From contig CAZHYS010000020.1 of NCBI GenBank assembly GCA_964536975.1, positions 1 to 9,450 on the forward strand: 9,450 bases of DNA. Reading direction: 5' to 3'. A model generated the notes under the pieces. That model was not told the origin of the DNA and searched no databases. It saw nothing but the letters and a program-made list of their open reading frames with translations. A program made the position numbers and the translations under genes. Shown one piece after another: positions 1 to 6,314 of this stretch (position 1 is its first letter; the number at the start of each line of letters is the position of its first letter). The stretch is from JAKQDP01 sp964536975 (GTDB lineage: Bacteria; Patescibacteriota; Patescibacteriia; 2-01-FULL-39-33).

Positions 1-12
1 CGCACAAGCAAG

Positions 13-34
13 CCGAGACATCCTCGGTTTTTTT
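13..34 (+). terminator. Rho-independent terminator of the gene left of the window
   Basis: Seen: arms CCGAG (13-17) and CTCGG (23-27) pair around a 5-base loop and are followed by seven T (28-34). This is a compact intrinsic terminator for a plus-strand gene lying outside the window. The promoter of the next gene begins only six bases after the T run. Confidence 0.8.
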
Positions 35-39
35 GTTTG

Positions 40-67
40 TTGACATTTTTTCAATTAGGAGTATATT
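40..67 (+). promoter_or_regulatory. Sigma-70-type promoter of the first gene
   Basis: Seen: a perfect -35 TTGACA (40-45), a 16-base spacer and a -10 TATATT (62-67). The predicted RNA start is about 74-75. This is the best -35 box in the window. It lies directly after a terminator, so the gene at 116 should have its own transcript. Confidence 0.7.
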
Positions 68-74
68 TGCGGCA

Positions 75-98
75 TAAAGCCGGAATCAGCCGGCTTTA
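75..98 (+). promoter_or_regulatory. 5' UTR hairpin at the predicted transcript start
   Basis: Seen: TAAAGCCGG (75-83) and CCGGCTTTA (90-98) form a perfect 9-bp stem with a 6-base loop. The stem starts where the promoter predicts the RNA 5' end and finishes five bases before the SD. Hairpins at an RNA 5' end are known to protect mRNA in bacteria. Such a role here is inference; the stem leaves the SD exposed. Confidence 0.6.
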
Positions 99-102
99 AA
101 AT

Positions 103-108
103 AGGAGG
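103..108 (+). promoter_or_regulatory. Perfect Shine-Dalgarno AGGAGG
   Basis: AGGAGG ends seven bases before the ATG at 116, the ideal distance, and it fixes that start. It is the only full SD in front of any gene in this window; the other plus-strand starts have none or only a weak AAGG. Confidence 0.85.
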
Positions 109-115
109 ACTGGCA

Positions 116-847
116 ATGGATTCGTCCAACAGTCAAGGGAAAGTAGCGCAAGATCGAGAAATAGTAGAAGCGGCATTGTGTGGATTGGGAATTAAGCACC
201 TTACGCCGGAAGATTATGTCATGGCGGTTGAAGTGGCCCCGTCAATTGACGCTTCACAGCTGGACATGGCGGATATTTGGGGGAGGGTCTTGAAAAAAAT
301 CAGGCCCACCTTGAAGTACTTGTCGTTTTTTATCCCTTTGGCCAACTTCTTCAACTGCGAAAGGTCGTCTTTTAGACAAGCGCGTCAGACAGACTTCAGC
401 CTGGTTAGGTTTCCGTCTGGCATTTCGGAGCGTACTAAGGTCGTGGAAGTCGGAGGTAGTGACCTAGAAGACCAGATGAAAGCAGAAGTATGGAGGAGGC
501 GTTACTTTTTGACAAAAGAAGGCGCCATTCTCGTTTTGCTGGCGGTCTTTAAGTGTAATGAATTCCATCAGGTCTTGATCAAGGCCGAACTGGAAGTTTT
601 TGACGAAAAAAGCATCCACGAGGCTATGGTTATCGCTAGGAGTGTGGCGTGCGACACAGGGAGCACCCTTATTAGGAATATCTTCTCGCCGACTGATTGG
701 TCGAAGGTGATAATCGGAACCCTTATCTGTCTGTCTGGGGAGTTCCGGTCTTGTGCTAGGGAACGTGAGGAGCGTCTACGGAGAATGCAAGAGGCGGCTG
801 ATTTCTTTCACAAAATTCTGGGGAGAATCAGGGCGACTTCGAAATGA
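116..847 (+). CDS. Unrecognised 243-residue protein in a self-contained expression unit
   Basis: I do not recognise this protein. The start is secure (perfect SD, consensus-like promoter). There is no signal peptide and no convincing membrane segment; short hydrophobic stretches at residues 137-146 and 198-207 look like buried helices or strands. Residues about 209-243 are rich in Arg, Glu and Lys and are probably a charged C-terminal helix, so the protein is most likely cytoplasmic. It differs from its neighbours in three visible ways: it has a full SD, it is the only gene ending in TGA, and AGG makes up 10 of its 21 Arg codons, whereas ftsE uses AGG only about twice. Terminators lie on both sides, so it is monocistronic. 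These traits suggest a lineage-specific or acquired gene; no function is proposed. That it is a real gene is well supported by its signals; its identity is not. Confidence 0.75.
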   Translation: MDSSNSQGKVAQDREIVEAALCGLGIKHLTPEDYVMAVEVAPSIDASQLDMADIWGRVLKKIRPTLKYLSFFIPLANFFNCERSSFRQARQTDFSLVRFPSGISERTKVVEVGGSDLEDQMKAEVWRRRYFLTKEGAILVLLAVFKCNEFHQVLIKAELEVFDEKSIHEAMVIARSVACDTGSTLIRNIFSPTDWSKVIIGTLICLSGEFRSCAREREERLRRMQEAADFFHKILGRIRATSK

Positions 848-865
848 TTTATTCTGCCAAGATCC

Positions 866-907
866 AAAAGCGACGTTATGTCCGCATGGCGCCGCTTTTC
901 TTTTTTT
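866..907 (+). terminator. Rho-independent terminator after the 243-residue protein gene
   Basis: Seen: AAAAGCG (866-872) pairs with CGCTTTT (893-899); the stem continues inward past one A-C mismatch with CG:CG, and an inner ATG/CAT pairing is possible. A long T run follows (901-907, after TTTTC). It begins about 20 bases after the TGA stop and closes the single-gene unit. Confidence 0.8.
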
Positions 908-981
908 ATCATTAATCAAGGGATCTCTCGACTTCGCCCAGGATGACATATTATTCCGAGTTACGAGTTGTTCTGAGTTCC

Positions 982-1010
982 GTAGAGACGTTGCGCCGCA
1001 ACGTCTCTAC
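982..1010. repeat. Perfect 14-bp-arm palindrome (GTAGAGACG type)
   Basis: GTAGAGACGTTGCG (982-995) and CGCAACGTCTCTAC (997-1010) are exact reverse complements around a single base (996). With no T run after it, it is not a normal terminator. It resembles dispersed GTAGAGACG...CGTCTCTAC intergenic elements, so a non-autonomous or REP-like repeat is the likely identity. Confidence 0.8.
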
Positions 1011-1064
1011 AAATTATGTTACGAATGTCATCGCGAGTTCCGAGTATTCTGGATGTCTCTACGA

Positions 1065-1088
1065 ATAGACGCGATGAATCGCGTCTAT
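1065..1088. repeat. Second palindrome, 11-bp arms, related motif
   Basis: ATAGACGCGAT (1065-1075) and ATCGCGTCTAT (1078-1088) are exact reverse complements with a 2-base centre. The sequence just upstream (GTCTCTAC, 1055-1062) matches the outer arm of the 982-1010 palindrome, which suggests that both derive from one repeat family. Confidence 0.75.
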
Positions 1089-1166
1089 GCGGATTTCTAT
1101 TCCGAGTTACGAGTCGCGAGTTACGAATTCTAAACCAAGATTCTATTACCGATTACTGAATGAATC

Positions 1167-1187
1167 GGGCGGGGGCAAGCCCCGCCC
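1167..1187. repeat. GC-rich hairpin followed by CCTAC
   Basis: GGGCGGGG (1167-1174) pairs perfectly with CCCCGCCC (1180-1187) around GCAAG. The hairpin is far more GC-rich than its surroundings and has no T run. It is likely a dispersed repeat element; a transcription-blocking role is possible but not shown. Confidence 0.65.
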
Positions 1188-1218
1188 CCTACATCCGACT
1201 TTATAGACTTTACGACTT

Positions 1219-1248
1219 TCGACTTTATAGACTGATTCATGTTATAAT
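1219..1248 (+). promoter_or_regulatory. Extended -10 promoter of the P-type ATPase gene
   Basis: TATAAT (1243-1248) is preceded by TG one base away (1240-1241), an extended -10. A weak -35, TCGACT (1219-1224), lies 18 bases upstream inside the GACTTTA repeat words. The RNA start would be near 1255, giving a leader of about 20 bases with no SD before the ATG at 1275. Confidence 0.65.
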
Positions 1249-1274
1249 ATATCCAACTATTCATAAAAATTCCC

Positions 1275-3950
1275 ATGCTGGAGAAAAATTGGCACAGTTT
1301 GGCCATTAGTGACTGTTTCAGGTATTTAAGATCTTCTAAGAATGGTTTGGCGTCCAGAAGAGTAAAAGCGATACAAAAAAAAATCGGCAAAAATAAATTA
1401 CCGGCCGAACAGCCATTGTCATCTTTGGCGATTTTATTTAATCAGATCAAGTCGCCTTTGGTTTATGTTTTGATCGCCGCGGGGGGTGTTTCTTTCTTTT
1501 TGAATCATCTGGCTGACGCGGCGGTAATTTTTGTCGTGATGGCGTTAAATACTTTTTTCGGCTATTGGCAAGAGAATAAAGCCAATAATGCCATCAGCCA
1601 ACTGAAGAAAATTGTCCGCCAGCAAGCCAAGGTCCTGCGTGACGGCCGCGAGATACTGATTGATTCCACTGAGCTCGTTCCCGGCGATGTTATATTTTTG
1701 CGCGCCGGTGATAAAATTCCGGCTGACGCGCGGCTTATAATGGTTGACAATTTTCAAACAATGGAAGCGACTTTGACCGGTGAATCAGCACCTTCGGCCA
1801 AAAATATAAAAATTCAGAATAAAGGAGTACCGCTGGCCGAGCGGGAAAACATGGTTTATATGGGCACGCTGGCAGTTCGCGGATTGGCGCAGGCTGTTGT
1901 TTGTGAAACCGGCGGACGAACAGAGGTTGGTAAAATCAGCCGCATGATCAAAGAAACAAAAGAAGACAAGACTCCCTTGCAAATTCAGCTTCAAATTTTC
2001 AGCCACTGGCTGACCGGCATTATCGGTATTTTATGTTTGGGCATATTTGTTCTTGGTTTGACGATGGGCAAAGAGCCGATTGAAATGTTTTTGACAGTCG
2101 TGGCTTTGGCGGTGGCGGCAATTCCGGAAGGTTTACTAGTGGCAGTGACGATTATTTTGACTATTGGGATGCAAAGAGTGTTGAAGAAAAAAGCGCTTAT
2201 TAGAAAGCTTATTGCCGCCGAGACATTGGGAAGCGTCTCAATTATTTGTACCGATAAAACCGGCACTTTGACCGAAGGTAGGATGCAGGTAGCCAGAATA
2301 ATCACCGCTGACAGTGAGTACTCTATGATTGGCAGAGACGAATCCGCTAAAGTGGAAAAGGTTCAGGATTTGATTTCCAAAGTTTCCGTATTGTGTAGCG
2401 ACGCGGCAATTGAAAATCCTGACGCGGATTTGGAGAATTTGCGGATTATCGGCGATCCGACGGAGAAAGCCTTGCTATTGGCTGCCATTCAGTCTGGTTT
2501 TGATAAAGATAAGTTGGATGATGAGTATCGCAAACTATCAGTCATACCATTTGATTCGGAGAAAAAATACATGGCCACCCTTCATCGTCACAAAAATAAT
2601 GAGCACAGCCATATTTTTGCCAAAGGCGCTCCGGAAAAAATTTTGGCTTTTTGCGATCGGGCGCTTATTGGCAATCAGAAGATTATTTTATCGGCTAATT
2701 TATTGAAACAAATTAAAAAAAAGCACGCGAATCTAACCAAAGGAGGTCTTCGTCTTTTAGCATTGGCTTATAAAACCGGAGAATTTTCCGATGTTAATCA
2801 AGAACTGAATCATTTGGTATTTCTTGGCTTTATCGCCCTCAAAGATCCTCTGCGGCCGGAAGCGAAGGAAACGATTCATTTATGTCGTCAAGCCGGAATC
2901 CGGCCGATTATTATTACCGGCGATCATCCTCTTACTGCCAGGGCAATCGCGCGTGAGCTTGGGATGAAAGTAGATGGCAATATTGTGGAGGGGAGCGAGC
3001 TTGATGCTTGGAGTGATGAAGAATTAGCCAAAAAAATAAAACATATTGATATCTATGCCCGAGTAGAACCTCGGCATAAATTGCGCATAGTGGATGCTTG
3101 GCAGGCAAAAGGTGAAGTAGTAGCGATGACCGGTGACGGCATTAATGACGCGCCGGCGCTTAAATCAGCCGATATTGGCATTGCGCTTGGTGACGGCTCT
3201 GATGTGACAAAAGAAACGGCCGATGTGGTGTTATTGGATAATAACTTCAAAGTAATTGTCGCGGCGATAGAGCAAGGGAGGATTATTTTTGATAATGTTA
3301 GAAAAGTTATCTTATATCTCCTGACCGACAGCTTCTCGGAAATAATTTTGATTACCGGCGCCTTAGCCCTAAGTCTGCCTTTGCCTATCGGAGCAATGCA
3401 AATTTTGTGGATAAATCTGGTCGCTGACGGCTTGCCTAATATCGCGATGACGCTTGAGCCGGGAGAAAAGGAAGTAATGGCTGATCGGCCGAGGGCAAAA
3501 GCTGAACCGGTTGTTAATCAAGAAATGAAGGTTTTGATTTTTATCATTGGAGCGGTGGTTGATATTATTTTGCTGGGGTTATTCGTTTTTTTGCTGAGCC
3601 GATTTTCAGATTTGACTTATGTGCGGACGATTATTTTCGCCGCTTTGGGTGTTGATTCTTTATTTTATGTTTTTAGCGTCCGGACATTGCGCCACTCCGT
3701 CTTTACCCAGAATCCTTTTACCAATCCTTTTCTGATTTTTTCCGTTGTGATCGGCTGGCTTATTTTGTTGGCGGCGATTTACGTGCCGTTTTTGCAGCCG
3801 GTTTTTCAGACGGCCTCCCTCGGGTTTAATGATTGGATTCTCATAATCGCCTTGGCAGTAATAAAAATTGTTTTAATAGAGGCGATAAAATATGTTTTTA
3901 TCGTCCGCGAAAAAAGATACGAAATAAGGCGTCTCAAGAATGCTTTATAA
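1275..3950 (+). CDS. P2-type cation-transporting P-type ATPase (Ca2+ pump-like)
   Basis: An 891-residue membrane pump, full length for the P2 family, that uses ATP to move cations across the cytoplasmic membrane. Seen in order: N-terminal cation-ATPase region (about 1-55); TM1-TM2 (about 60-97); actuator motif TGES (168-171); TM4 with PEGLL (284-288); phosphorylation motif DKTGT (327-331, D327 the phosphorylated Asp); nucleotide-domain motifs DPTEK (394-398) and KGAPE (450-454); TGD (548-550); hinge TGDGINDAP (619-627); then TM5-TM10 (about 678-877). Candidate ion ligands are E285, E689, N714 and D718. In the TM6 motif NLVADGLP, Ala717 replaces the Thr of SERCA, so a single-site, PMCA-like Ca2+ pump is plausible. 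Ion specificity is inference; Mg2+, Na+ or H+ cannot be excluded. Its 3' end overlaps the next gene by 11 bases, suggesting co-expression. Confidence 0.93.
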   Translation: MLEKNWHSLAISDCFRYLRSSKNGLASRRVKAIQKKIGKNKLPAEQPLSSLAILFNQIKSPLVYVLIAAGGVSFFLNHLADAAVIFVVMALNTFFGYWQENKANNAISQLKKIVRQQAKVLRDGREILIDSTELVPGDVIFLRAGDKIPADARLIMVDNFQTMEATLTGESAPSAKNIKIQNKGVPLAERENMVYMGTLAVRGLAQAVVCETGGRTEVGKISRMIKETKEDKTPLQIQLQIFSHWLTGIIGILCLGIFVLGLTMGKEPIEMFLTVVALAVAAIPEGLLVAVTIILTIGMQRVLKKKALIRKLIAAETLGSVSIICTDKTGTLTEGRMQVARIITADSEYSMIGRDESAKVEKVQDLISKVSVLCSDAAIENPDADLENLRIIGDPTEKALLLAAIQSGFDKDKLDDEYRKLSVIPFDSEKKYMATLHRHKNNEHSHIFAKGAPEKILAFCDRALIGNQKIILSANLLKQIKKKHANLTKGGLRLLALAYKTGEFSDVNQELNHLVFLGFIALKDPLRPEAKETIHLCRQAGIRPIIITGDHPLTARAIARELGMKVDGNIVEGSELDAWSDEELAKKIKHIDIYARVEPRHKLRIVDAWQAKGEVVAMTGDGINDAPALKSADIGIALGDGSDVTKETADVVLLDNNFKVIVAAIEQGRIIFDNVRKVILYLLTDSFSEIILITGALALSLPLPIGAMQILWINLVADGLPNIAMTLEPGEKEVMADRPRAKAEPVVNQEMKVLIFIIGAVVDIILLGLFVFLLSRFSDLTYVRTIIFAALGVDSLFYVFSVRTLRHSVFTQNPFTNPFLIFSVVIGWLILLAAIYVPFLQPVFQTASLGFNDWILIIALAVIKIVLIEAIKYVFIVREKRYEIRRLKNAL

Positions 3951-4524
3951 AAAATTAAAACGCCAAGCGGGCGTCAAATCCGATGAAGAAATAAAAAACA
4001 TCGTCCGATATTCGCTGATTAGTTGGACTGGGCCGATATTTTTTTCTATTCTTTTTATTATTCTGCCCTTTTTTCTGATTTATCCTTTGTTTCGGCAGGG
4101 CGAATGGGGAGTGGTCGCGTTTACTGTTCTTTTGTTGGCCGGCTTGCTATTGGCTTGGCGGACTTATCTGTGTTATTATTTTACCGTTTTTATTATGACT
4201 GATCGGCGGGTGATTGATTTGGAGCGTAGCGGCTTTTTGAAAATTTTTATCACTTCGGTTTTATACAATCGGATTCAGGATGTTAATTTTACCAAAAAAT
4301 TTTTTCGCGGCAGTGTTGTTATTCATTTGCTCGGCGACAAAAAAGTTTCTTTGGTTCTGGATGGAATTAGAAATCCGGAAAAACTGGTTAGCGAGATAAT
4401 AGGCAATCAGGAGGAATATTATCAGAGAAAGACTCGGGTCCGTGATAATCGGGCAATTGCGACTTTAAAGAGAATAAAAGCAAAACTCGGTGAGAAAGAA
4501 TTCAATGCGCTTATTGGTGATTAA
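3940..4524 (+). CDS. Membrane-anchored bacterial PH-domain protein
   Basis: A 194-residue protein with two adjacent membrane helices (about 29-50 and 56-76) followed by a cytoplasmic bacterial PH fold. The PH part begins at YFTVFIMTDRRVI (about 80-92), contains the typical loop-strand signature RIQDV (111-115) and runs to about residue 155. This layout matches the YdbS/bPH2 group, whose functions are poorly known but membrane associated. The last 25 residues (pattern LKRIKAKLGEKEFNALI) resemble a short SHOCT-like C-terminal helix pair; that match is tentative. The ATG lies inside the end of the ATPase gene, 11 bases of overlap in another frame, with a weak AAGG ten bases upstream, so translation is probably coupled to the pump. 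Whether it regulates or assembles with the pump is unknown. Confidence 0.82.
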   Translation: MLYKKLKRQAGVKSDEEIKNIVRYSLISWTGPIFFSILFIILPFFLIYPLFRQGEWGVVAFTVLLLAGLLLAWRTYLCYYFTVFIMTDRRVIDLERSGFLKIFITSVLYNRIQDVNFTKKFFRGSVVIHLLGDKKVSLVLDGIRNPEKLVSEIIGNQEEYYQRKTRVRDNRAIATLKRIKAKLGEKEFNALIGD

Positions 4525-4534
4525 TTAATTCTTG

Positions 4535-4543
4535 TGTTATAAT
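4535..4543 (+). promoter_or_regulatory. Extended -10 box almost touching the ftsB-like start codon
   Basis: TGTTATAAT is a perfect extended -10 (TG at 4535-4536, TATAAT at 4538-4543). Only a weak -35-like TTGGTG is present (4514-4519, spacer 18). The ATG at 4548 is four bases after the box, so the predicted RNA start falls on or next to the start codon: a leaderless or near-leaderless mRNA. Confidence 0.6.
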
Positions 4544-4547
4544 AAAA

Positions 4548-4970
4548 ATGTTGGCTCCAAAAAGAAAATCAAATAAAAAACAAACGATTATTTTTGTTGT
4601 TTTGGCGGTATTGTCGGTTTTATTTGTTTTGGGCTCGATCAAAGAGGTGCTTAGTCGTTATCAAGTAGAAAAACAAATCAAGGACTTGGAGCAAGAAATA
4701 TCCGATCTAGAGGAAGAAAATCGACAAATTGGCGATGATTTGTCTTCTTGGTCAAGTAGCAACCAGTTGGAAAAAGAAGCGCGGCTCAAATTGGGCTTGC
4801 AAAAGCCCGGAGAAAAGGTGGTGGTAGTGCTTCGCGACGAAGAAAAAGCGGACGACTACGCGGAGAGTGGTGACACGGAGATTGATTATCAAAAAAAAGG
4901 CAACAGCGTCGTAGCAACCAGAAAAACCGAGTTTAATCCCTGGAATTGGTGGCAATATTTTTTCAATTAA
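4548..4970 (+). CDS. FtsB/DivIC-family septum formation protein
   Basis: A 140-residue bitopic division protein. Seen: a short basic cytoplasmic N-terminus (1-12), one membrane helix (about 13-30), a Glu-rich coiled coil (about 36-66), then the family hallmark EKEARLKLGLQKPGEKVVVV (75-94), matching the AR..LG...PGE pattern of FtsB/DivIC. In the family, this protein joins FtsL and FtsQ/DivIB to activate septal peptidoglycan synthesis. A further 45-residue extracytoplasmic tail is acidic and ends in the aromatic cluster PWNWWQYFF (131-139), an unusual terminus that could rest on the membrane surface or bind a partner (inference). There is no SD; the gene appears to have its own -10 box. The next gene starts 25 bases downstream. 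Confidence 0.88.
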   Translation: MLAPKRKSNKKQTIIFVVLAVLSVLFVLGSIKEVLSRYQVEKQIKDLEQEISDLEEENRQIGDDLSSWSSSNQLEKEARLKLGLQKPGEKVVVVLRDEEKADDYAESGDTEIDYQKKGNSVVATRKTEFNPWNWWQYFFN

Positions 4971-4995
4971 TAATTCAAAATAATTATACAAAAAT

Positions 4996-6228
4996 ATGGC
5001 TTCAGCCAAATTGACACCGGAGAAAAAACAAGAATTAAAAAATTATATTCTGGAGGAATTGGAGAGTGGCAAGCGAAAGGAAAAAACCAAGACGCAGAAG
5101 AAGGCAACCGTCCCAAAAACAGCCTTTCCAAAGCCGGCGAAGAAAGAAAAAATTATTCCGCCCAAATCTATTCCGCCCAAAGCGTCATTTTTGACTTCCT
5201 CAACTGGGTCGGCAGCAATAAAAACTATTACCGCTCAAGAGGAGTCAACCGTCAATATAGCAAAGCCAGCCAAGGCAAAAAAAATCCGGCCACCTAAGGA
5301 GCGGCGCGGATTTAGTTGGCGCGGACTAATCATCCGCTTGGTTATTTTTGTGGTTGTGACCTTACTAGTCCTATTAGCGATAGACATTTTTGGAATTTAT
5401 CGCCTTAATTGGACTGATAATTTCAGTTATCAAACAGCAAGAATCCTTAATTTGCCGGCGGGATCGGTGAACGGCCGGGTTATTACCGCCGCCGATTATA
5501 TTGATGACGCGCGAACAGTCCAAGCCGCTCTGATAAATAACCGGGAAGGATTTAGCGAGGATATTCTCAAAGATGTCAGTGATATTCGCGATAAGATTTT
5601 CAATCGTTTAGCAATGATTTCTATTATTGACGAGCAATTGAAAGCCAGTGGCAAGGAAATCACCAAAGAGCAGCTGGATCAGCAGATGTCCTCCATTATT
5701 GAACAAACCGGCGGGCAAGATGACGCAGAAAAAATTACTCGCAATCTGTATCAGATGAGCTTGGATGAATTCAAATACAAGGTTTTGCGGCCGCTCATGG
5801 CCAAAGACGCCTTGCAGCAGGTGATTATTGGTGATGAGGGCTTGGAGATAAACAAATCAGCCAAAGCCAAAGCTCAGGAAGTATTGACCTTGGCTCTTGA
5901 TAAAACAGTTGATTTTTCCGCGCTCGCCAAACAATATACCCAAGATGAGGCCGGTGTTAATACTGGCGGGGATTTGGGCTGGATGACCAAAGATGAACTA
6001 TCGCCAGAGTTGGCCGCGGCGGTATTCAGCCTGGAGAAAGGCGAGGTGTACAATGATTTGATTAAGAACAATTTCGGCTATCACATCATCAAGGTTACGG
6101 ATAGGGCTACTGATCCGGAAACAAGCATTGACAGCGCCAGAGTCAGCCACGTTTTGATTTTGGTGGATGTAGATGAATATATCAAAAGCTTGATGGAGGC
6201 TGCCGAAATAAAGAATTATTTGAGATAA
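4996..6228 (+). CDS. Membrane-anchored parvulin-type peptidyl-prolyl isomerase, apparently circularly permuted
   Basis: A 410-residue protein that should face outward and catalyse cis-trans prolyl isomerisation in exported proteins, like PrsA or SurA. Seen: a Lys/Pro-rich low-complexity cytoplasmic region (1-108); one membrane helix (about 111-134); a SurA/PrsA-like helical segment (about 155-275); and a PpiC core (about 288-370) with DFSALAKQYTQDE, GGDLGWM (324-330), a helix with ELAAAVFSLEKGEV and GYHIIKV (361-367, H363). The first beta strand of parvulins, normally SHILV at the start of the domain, is missing there and instead appears near the C-terminus as RVSHVLI (382-388, H385). Both catalytic-type His are therefore present but in swapped order. 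No SD; TATACA lies just before the ATG. The stop codon is seven bases from the oppositely oriented tRNA-Thr gene. The family is sure; the permutation is my inference. Confidence 0.88.
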   Translation: MASAKLTPEKKQELKNYILEELESGKRKEKTKTQKKATVPKTAFPKPAKKEKIIPPKSIPPKASFLTSSTGSAAIKTITAQEESTVNIAKPAKAKKIRPPKERRGFSWRGLIIRLVIFVVVTLLVLLAIDIFGIYRLNWTDNFSYQTARILNLPAGSVNGRVITAADYIDDARTVQAALINNREGFSEDILKDVSDIRDKIFNRLAMISIIDEQLKASGKEITKEQLDQQMSSIIEQTGGQDDAEKITRNLYQMSLDEFKYKVLRPLMAKDALQQVIIGDEGLEINKSAKAKAQEVLTLALDKTVDFSALAKQYTQDEAGVNTGGDLGWMTKDELSPELAAAVFSLEKGEVYNDLIKNNFGYHIIKVTDRATDPETSIDSARVSHVLILVDVDEYIKSLMEAAEIKNYLR

Positions 6229-6235
6229 AAATTTG

Positions 6236-6308
6236 AGCCCTCTGTCGGATTTGAACCGACGACCTACGCGTTACGAATGCGTTGCTCTACCAGCTGAGCT
6301 AAGAGGGC
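6236..6308 (-). tRNA. trnT-CGU: tRNA-Thr (anticodon CGU)
   Basis: The minus strand reads a full 73-base cloverleaf: acceptor GCCCTCT/AGAGGGC, D-stem GCTC/GAGC, anticodon loop TTCGTAA (anticodon CGT, codon ACG), variable loop AGGTC and T-arm GTCGG-TTCAAAT-CCGAC. The anticodon arm closely matches E. coli tRNA-Thr(CGU) except for an A31-C39 mismatch at the top of the stem. The discriminator is U and CCA is not encoded, so CCA must be added enzymatically. It lies seven bases past the parvulin stop codon and is second in a two-tRNA unit after tRNA-Gly. Confidence 0.95.
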
Positions 6309-6314
6309 GTATTA

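Larger units (their letters stand above)
908..1250. repeat. Gene-free mosaic of palindromes and short repeat words
   Basis: No credible coding region is visible here. The stretch contains, in order: a sequence with the core CTCGACTTCG followed by GGATGACA (920-949); heptamer words of the form TTMCGAG (954-983, 1019-1044, 1100-1130); two perfect palindromes (982-1010 and 1065-1088); a GC-rich hairpin (1167-1187); and GACTTTA-type words (1197-1235) leading into the ATPase promoter. A 17-base direct repeat TATTCCGAGTTACGAGT occurs at 952-968 and 1098-1114. GATGACAT (942-949) recurs inverted at 1025-1032, bracketing the first palindrome. From general familiarity, elements of this look are dispersed in many uncultured-bacterium genomes; copy number here cannot be judged from one window. 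Confidence 0.75.

Noticed and set aside
75..98. Riboswitch or attenuator upstream of the first gene
   Set aside because: There is only one simple stem, with no conserved aptamer core, no T run and no pairing that hides the SD.
116..847. UGA recoding (Gracilibacteria/SR1-type code) extending the first gene
   Set aside because: Read-through would continue into the terminator and repeats, and no other gene here has an internal TGA.
753..1133. Open frame of 126 codons overlapping the end of the first gene
   Set aside because: It runs through a clear terminator, both palindromes and the heptamer words, with no SD; its apparent coding is repeat sequence.
1130..1390. Minus-strand frame before and into the ATPase gene
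   Set aside because: It overlaps the ATPase promoter and N-terminus antisense, has no recognisable protein features and no start signals.
2410..2706. Plus-strand 98-codon frame inside the ATPase gene
   Set aside because: It is out of frame with conserved ATPase nucleotide-domain motifs, so it is a shadow frame.
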